Assembly: GCA_014529385.2 (NCBI GenBank)
Contig: CM043963.1
Location: forward strand, 77,305,412-77,365,411
Reading direction: 5' to 3'
Source: Adiantum capillus-veneris
Lineage: Eukaryota; Streptophyta; Polypodiopsida; Polypodiales; Pteridaceae
DNA length: 60,000 nt
Shown piece after piece: positions 55,597-60,000 of the stretch. The notes under the pieces were generated by a model, which searched no databases, was not told the origin of the DNA, and saw only the letters and a program-made list of their open reading frames with translations. Both the position numbers and the translations under genes were made by a program. Position 1 is the stretch's first letter. Each line of letters begins with the position of its first letter.

Positions 55597-56194
55597 TCAT
55601 GCATCATGCTTAAGTTTTCCGACATGTGGGCACTGCTTTTTTGGATGTGTTCCTAAGCAAATAAAGCATAATTTTTGACTTTTTGCGCATTGAAATTCGG
55701 ATGGTGATAGACGCTTCTTGACCACGTTGGTCGTGCCCCGATTTGTTCCGACACCCGAATTATTGTGGACATGTTGGACCTCTTTGATCGTAACCAGTAA
55801 ATTGGCAACCCCTTGGGTTGCTGGTAAGTAGAGAGCTGATTTTGGTAGCATTCTGTCAATTAGTTGTGTAAGATTTTCTACTTGTGTAACCAAGATTTGA
55901 ACCCTGACAACGAGCTTGCGAAATCGGGCGTAAAAATTTTTCCAGTCCTTCCGAGTGACAAACTCCCTGGCATCTGGCAATTGACTGTCATCCTCTAAAA
56001 TATCCAACACTCTCTGAGGAGGAGTGGTTGATAAATGAGGAGACAGAGATTGATCACCTGGGTTTGCACCATCCATCCCTGTTGCCACGATGGTACCTCT
56101 CCGTGAGAGTATCCGGCCCCATGACATCCATAGGTGGAGCCAATTCGAGGTATTCAAAGTCAAACATGTGTTGATCATCAATTTCCGCACTCAT
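55597..56194 (-). pseudogene. Gag-like ORF with one zinc knuckle
   Basis: The ATG at 56194 starts MSAEIDDQHMFDFEYLELAP; a frame change near 56100 leads to the main ORF. It has a predicted helical stretch (VQILVTQVENLTQLIDRML) and near its C-terminus CFICLGTHPKKQC, a C-x2-C-x3-H-x4-C knuckle of the same spacing as in the gag-protease element. It ends 14 residues later. Size (about 195 codons) and position after a PBS and leader fit a retroelement Gag. A coat-like protein of a pararetrovirus is the alternative, but nothing specific supports that. Confidence 0.55.
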
Positions 56195-57128
56195 GGCGAA
56201 TCTGTGTTGTGCGAACAAAGAGAAAACAGTACCTTGGAGCGCAACAAAAACTCGTAACCGTATCGAACACAAAGGTAGGTAGCCGTGCTAACCTCGCCGG
56301 CGGCGGTCGTAAAGAAGGTGAATTTCCAATCCCTTTAGAATTGGCGAAGAGGTGAAATCACCAAGGAACTTCAGCACTAGCTCATAGCAGGTTGTGATAA
56401 TTAACTGGGTGATTATGTCTTCAACTGAACTGAACGTCCAAGTTGAAATCGGATTGTAAATCCCAAACCACCACGAAATCAGCACTTGATTTGCAGCCGA
56501 GGATGCCTTTGCAAACACCGATGTATGCTTTGTAGCCAATACTTGGATTTGCCTTTGATGTAAACGGCAAATCGGTTCTTTTTGTGGTGTGCTAAACTGC
56601 CAGACTGGTTTGCAACCGGTTCGGAATGATGAGGTATGCCTGCTCCACAATTAGGTGCGGATTTTTTTGCCTTCCACCGGACCACCCGAACTCAGGGGAG
56701 GATTGCCGGTACACGGGGCTGCCTTGCCTGTGGGAAGGGCCACTACTAGTGGCCAATGTTTAATTTTGAGGCCAAAGGGCCTCACCATGTGAACATGGCG
56801 TGGGTTTATTGAAGCCAAAGCTCACAGCAGCGAGCGGCCTCCTGCGAGCAGAGAGTTGGTGATGGCGGGGAATACTGAGGCCGGCTATGGTCAAAAGGTG
56901 CTGGCGCTATGCTCTATCTCCCCCTGGCATCCCTTCCAAGCCCAAGAGATCGTCAATCCATGCACCATAGCCTCGCGTCCAAAACAGGAAGCTCTGCCCG
57001 ATTTGGCAAGTAGACCGGCTAAAAACGGAAAAGAGCCCAAAAAAGCAACGGTTCTCACCAAAGTAGCATGTTTTTAGGGGCCTAAAGAGACCACGCCTAG
57101 AGAGAGAGAGAGTGGAAGAGACTCCTAG

Positions 57129-57140
57129 GCATTGATACCA
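57129..57140 (-). other. Primer-binding site of minus-strand element
   Basis: The reverse complement reads TGGTATCAATGC, close to the initiator tRNA-Met site, one base after an LTR ending ...TTACA. Confidence 0.7.
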
Positions 57141-57141
57141 G

Positions 57142-57312
57142 TGTAAGAAATAGGGAACTAGGCCTTGAGATCCTCCTCCCAACCTCCTTTTATATAGGCG
57201 GGCTCCTAGCCCCTTGCCCTAGACGGATCCCCTGTCCACACTGCCTAGCCCGGCCCTTGGCCGTAGTCCGTGACTAACCTAGTTCTTAGGGTACAAGACC
57301 CTTGTCCTGACA
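57142..57312 (-). repeat. Short 5' LTR of minus-strand element
   Basis: On the minus strand starts TGTCAGGACAAGGG and ends TTTCTTACA; 171 bp. Its outer flank (AGTACC on the plus strand) interrupts the gag-protease tail that is continuous at 50195-50205, so this is an insertion point. Confidence 0.65.
57187..57196 (-). promoter_or_regulatory. TATA box in minus-strand element LTR
   Basis: CCTATATAAAAGG on the minus strand, about 45-50 bp before the LTR end, fitting a short R-U5. Confidence 0.65.
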
Positions 57313-57462
57313 AGTACCTTACCACCCTTGCAACTAGATGAAATGCCTAGGGCGGTTAAAAACTATTGGTCAAAGTCTTCACCCAAGACAACTTGGAACA
57401 ATTGGTTTCAAAAGGTGACGACATCATTCTAAAAGGTATGATCTACCCCAAGGAAGGGGGAG
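57313..57462 (+). pseudogene. Tail of gag-protease polyprotein, copy 2
   Basis: Matches 50197-50344 codon for codon with substitutions (TTWNNWFQKVTTSF-type ending) and is followed by the same polypurine tract. Everything upstream is missing because the minus-strand element adjoins at 57312. Confidence 0.8.
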
Positions 57463-57542
57463 TGTTTGCTGACATCCATCATTCACTTGCTTCCCTCTCA
57501 ACTTTCCTCCCTGACCTCTCAATCTCCCAATCTTAGGGAATG

Positions 57543-57551
57543 TATATATAA
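57543..57551 (+). promoter_or_regulatory. TATA box upstream of the accessory ORF
   Basis: TATATATAAAGCC, about 195 bp before the ATG at 57742, in the LTR-like start of the module. It could drive the ORF. Confidence 0.5.
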
Positions 57552-57741
57552 AGCCTTTTTCTCACAAAAAACAAAAATAAGAAAGTAAAAGAGCAAGAGC
57601 CACCAAACAAAAATCTGGAAACTTACAAGTTCTAGTATATGACCCAAAATCATAAAAACACATTATGCACAAGGACATGACTTTTTGACACGACCCTTAT
57701 AACATTTGCACTCTAACCATCATCTATGTGTGTGTACAAAT

Positions 57742-58167
57742 ATGGCTAGTACAATAGAGTCATCCACTCCTACCTTGGGTGAGAGGTACCCTCGTTACTT
57801 TGCACAAGTGTCTCACATAGTCTACCCGGTGCTTGCATGTGAATGGGATTTGGTAGATACGCTAGCATATAAGAGAAAATTTGAGGAGTTAGAATGGTTG
57901 ATATGTCTCTTGACCACGACTAATCCATATTTAGTAGAGGATGTCTCCATGATTGCACAAAATTATCCTCTTAACCATGATGACTATAGACGTCTAGTGA
58001 TGTTTTTAGTGAACATCTGTGCCTCTAATGATGAAGACGATTTACATAATTACACAGATGGCACATATGGTCTCATGGATGATGACTTCATTTTTCTTGA
58101 TGATGACAAGGATAGGGGTCTAGCCTTAGGGTTCCCCCCCAATCTCTACAATATCCTATTTCCATGA
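57742..58167 (+). CDS. Unknown 141-aa acidic protein in retroelement 3' module
   Basis: ATG at 57742, stop TGA at 58165-58167, uninterrupted. The N-terminal half is mixed hydrophobic and charged (ERYPRYFAQVSHIVYPVL; EELEWLICLL), and the C-terminal third is strongly acidic (MDDDFIFLDDDKDRG). No signal peptide, transmembrane span or cysteine pattern is evident and no family is recognised. It sits between an LTR-like promoter start and the rest of the 3' module and is missing from copy 1. It may be a captured or accessory ORF of the element, as some plant gypsy elements carry additional 3' ORFs. It is open while the gag tail next to it is decayed, which is why I list it as a CDS; expression is unproven. 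Confidence 0.4.
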   Translation: MASTIESSTPTLGERYPRYFAQVSHIVYPVLACEWDLVDTLAYKRKFEELEWLICLLTTTNPYLVEDVSMIAQNYPLNHDDYRRLVMFLVNICASNDEDDLHNYTDGTYGLMDDDFIFLDDDKDRGLALGFPPNLYNILFP

Positions 58168-59544
58168 CTCTCTAGGGAGAGTGCAAATACTTAGGTTAGC
58201 GTTCCTTATGTTGTTTGATTGTGTTCAATAAGGGTTCGTGCCTCTTCCCACTGATGTTCCTCCTAGAGGTATTCCTTATGTTTTCTAGTATATACAAGAA
58301 CGTGTTGCTGTTGTTAGATTTGGACCTTCATGGAATCTCTCTCTCGTTCACTCTTCAAATCAAGCACGATCATCAACACAAACAAGTGTTTCTTGATCAT
58401 TAGCATTGTCCCTTGTCTTTGTTTTTGCATCCATGATTGTCTGCTTTAAATGTGATTGGTAGCGCAATATTTCGTATATTTTCTTAGAATAAACATTAGA
58501 TTCTATATAATTTTCTGTCATAATCCCTTGTCTAGGTTTCAGAATCAAGTAGTCTGACTAAACTAGTTTGACCAAGTTAGGAGTTAAAGATCTTCTCTTA
58601 ATACCATGGGGAATGCCTTCCTAATAATCAATGGTTACTTTCGGTTCTTAATCAAATTTAGGTAGTATTGTGTGCAATGTAGTAGGGCTTTCTAGTGGGC
58701 TTAGTCCCTATTGACCTTTAGCTTAAGTATTATAAAGGGAGTTTACTAGTGTGATCAGCTTAGGGAGGGTAACAGTGTTATATGACCCCTCAAAGTTACA
58801 AAATTAAAATGATCAAAACGAATAAACAAAAAAAATCAAAAGTGCCACAATGTAAAATCTTAATTTGGTACTTCACTCACATGTATTGCCTATGGTACTA
58901 GAGCCTTAGAGGTTCCCAGTGTGGGCACTTTTCCTTGAAAAGCAAAAAACCCAAGACATACAAAATAAGCACACACATCAAAATTGAATCAATGTGAAAA
59001 GACTTTGTGGGGTGAAAGAAAAGGAAATAAGTCAGGCAATGATTTCATGAGAAATTCCTTTTATCGTAGGTTAACTATAAGGTCTTCTAGGTATAGACTC
59101 TAGTCAGCCCTCGGATATGAAATACTTGGCTCTCACGATTAAACAACCTAATTGACCAGCAAAAATTGAGAAGATTACCCATGGTATTAATAGTTGACCT
59201 CTAGTACCTCTCAACCATTAAGTTAGTGACCCTAGACTTGTTTAGTTTTTGACTTTTACAACTGTTTATGCGTTTGATTATATTATAGTTTAATGTTTTA
59301 CTACTAACAAATTGTTTAATATTTTGTTACCAATCAATTTGTCTACCTACAAATGCATATGCTTTTTAATTGTATATGAGAATGCAATTGCTGTGCCAAT
59401 TTTCTTTGATTTTGCAGTGACTAAAGAAGGTTAAGGACATTCATCTCAAATGCTCTTCCACCTCAACGAACGATCTTCATCTCAATAGCTTCCGAGGATA
59501 GAATCTACATCAGGAAGGGGGGCATGTTAACCGACAGCCATACT

Positions 59545-59949
59545 GTGGAGTCAATACTGGGCAAATAGGAAGCGTGGGGACTGCCTAACACTCCCTATTG
59601 CTTGGTGTTGACCTTGGTTTTAAAGCCATTACAAGCGACAAGTAAAGACCTTGAGATGGTGGAGTCACTAATGGGCGAATAGAAAGCTTGGGGACTACCC
59701 AACACTCCCTATCGCTTGGTGTTGACCTTGGTGTAACCGATGATGGAGACCCTTTTGGTGATGAGATTACAAGTCATGCAGTGGAGTCAATACTGGGCAA
59801 ATAAGAAGCTTGGGGACTGCCCAATGCTCCCTATAGCTTGGTGCTAACCTTGGTGATAAAGTCATTATATGCAACAATGGAGTCAGCACCGAGCGAATAG
59901 GAGGCTTGGTGACTGCCCATCGCTCCCCATCGCTTGGTGCTGACCTTGG
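59545..59949. repeat. Four 73-bp interspersed repeat units
   Basis: Units at 59545-59617, 59659-59731, 59781-59853 and 59877-59949, each from TGGAGTCA to GACCTTGG (or close) and exactly 73 bp. Spacers are 41, 49 and 23 bp. They lie just after the LTR-like TGTTAACC start and reach close to the window end, so more units may follow. Confidence 0.9.
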
Positions 59950-60000
59950 CAAATGGGCGTCGGCCCAATTAACATCCACGGATATCACATTGTTTTGAGT

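Larger units (their letters stand above)
52571..57312 (-). mobile_element. Unidentified minus-strand retroelement with gag-like ORF
   Basis: Its 5' end (on the minus strand) is clear: an LTR (57312-57142) with a TATA box, then a PBS (57140-57129), a leader, and a gag-like ORF (56194-55597). Downstream, to about 52750, the minus strand holds patches of open, protein-like text in shifting frames that I cannot assign. No RT or integrase motif was recognised. The 3' LTR is not found, so the left boundary is approximate. It is inserted in copy 2 of the gag-protease element. Confidence 0.5.
57463..59524 (+). repeat. 3' module of gag-protease element, copy 2
   Basis: 2062 bp, 450 bp longer than copy 1 because it carries an ORF-containing segment (about 57690-58200). 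Both ends and the flanking polypurine tracts match copy 1. TGTTAACCGACAG follows at 59525. Confidence 0.78.

Noticed and set aside
56907-57182. 91-codon minus ORF
   Set aside because: It starts in the LTR and covers the PBS and leader of the minus-strand element, so it is unlikely to be a protein gene.

Overview
This window reads as intergenic DNA from a large, repeat-rich plant nuclear genome. It is AT-rich, has no operon-like packing, and is full of decayed LTR retrotransposons, LINEs, DNA transposons and long (AG)n, (TG)n and (CA)n microsatellites. The only host gene that looks intact is an intronless PLS-type pentatricopeptide-repeat (PPR) gene on the minus strand (20659-22557). Its wording (repeated 'DMYAKCG', 'GYAQ.GKG', 'HAEIERQG' phrases, no DYW tail) resembles the very large PPR families of ferns and lycophytes. 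A homosporous fern is my best guess, but that is inference. No tRNA, rRNA, CRISPR array or bacterial-type feature was seen.

Layout. 0-1.24 kb: a broken, unidentified transposon-associated ORF. 1.86-3.24 kb: a truncated Ty3/gypsy LTR (family A). 3.85-4.1 kb: a LINE 3' relic. 4.4-5.6 kb: a decayed PPR relic. 6.2-9.5 kb: a decayed Ty1/copia gag-pol on the minus strand. 10.5-10.85 kb: compound microsatellites. 10.95-14.49 kb: a LINE reverse transcriptase split by a 2.9 kb copia-type element with both LTRs, primer-binding site (PBS) and polypurine tract (PPT). 14.50-17.75 kb: a gypsy family A deletion derivative with matching target-site duplication. 19.15-20.17 kb: a TRIM-like mini-retrotransposon with a TTGAG duplication. 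20.66-22.9 kb: the PPR gene and its CT-rich leader. 23.14-24.83 kb: a LINE 3' end joined to a PIF/Harbinger transposase relic. 26.7 kb: another LINE end. 29.08-30.02 kb: a hAT transposase relic. 30.26-31.9 kb: a gypsy protease-RT relic. 34.1-35.8 kb: a reverse transcriptase relic that looks Penelope-like. 36.19-37.53 kb: a CACTA (TNP2) transposase relic, abutted by gypsy family A pol (37.53-39.12 kb). 40.35 kb: a candidate LTR. 41.82-44.16 kb: a second copy of the 11 kb copia family, cut short. 44.16-45.83 kb: more family A with two tandem arrays.

46.65-59.95 kb is the most unusual part. A non-autonomous LTR element carries gag with three zinc knuckles and an aspartic protease, then a basic W-x-P-K-rich tail where RT, RNase H and integrase would be. 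Its 3' module occurs twice (50345-51956 and 57463-59524). The second copy contains an open 141-codon ORF that the first lacks. Between them lies a minus-strand element with its own LTR, TATA box, PBS and gag-like ORF, plus about 3 kb of partly open sequence I cannot identify.

Nothing here forms a pathway. The gene content is one probable organelle RNA-processing factor surrounded by nested mobile elements. The best leads are the gag-protease element and its accessory ORF, the TRIM-like element, the Penelope-like relic and the unidentified 52.7-56.2 kb block.
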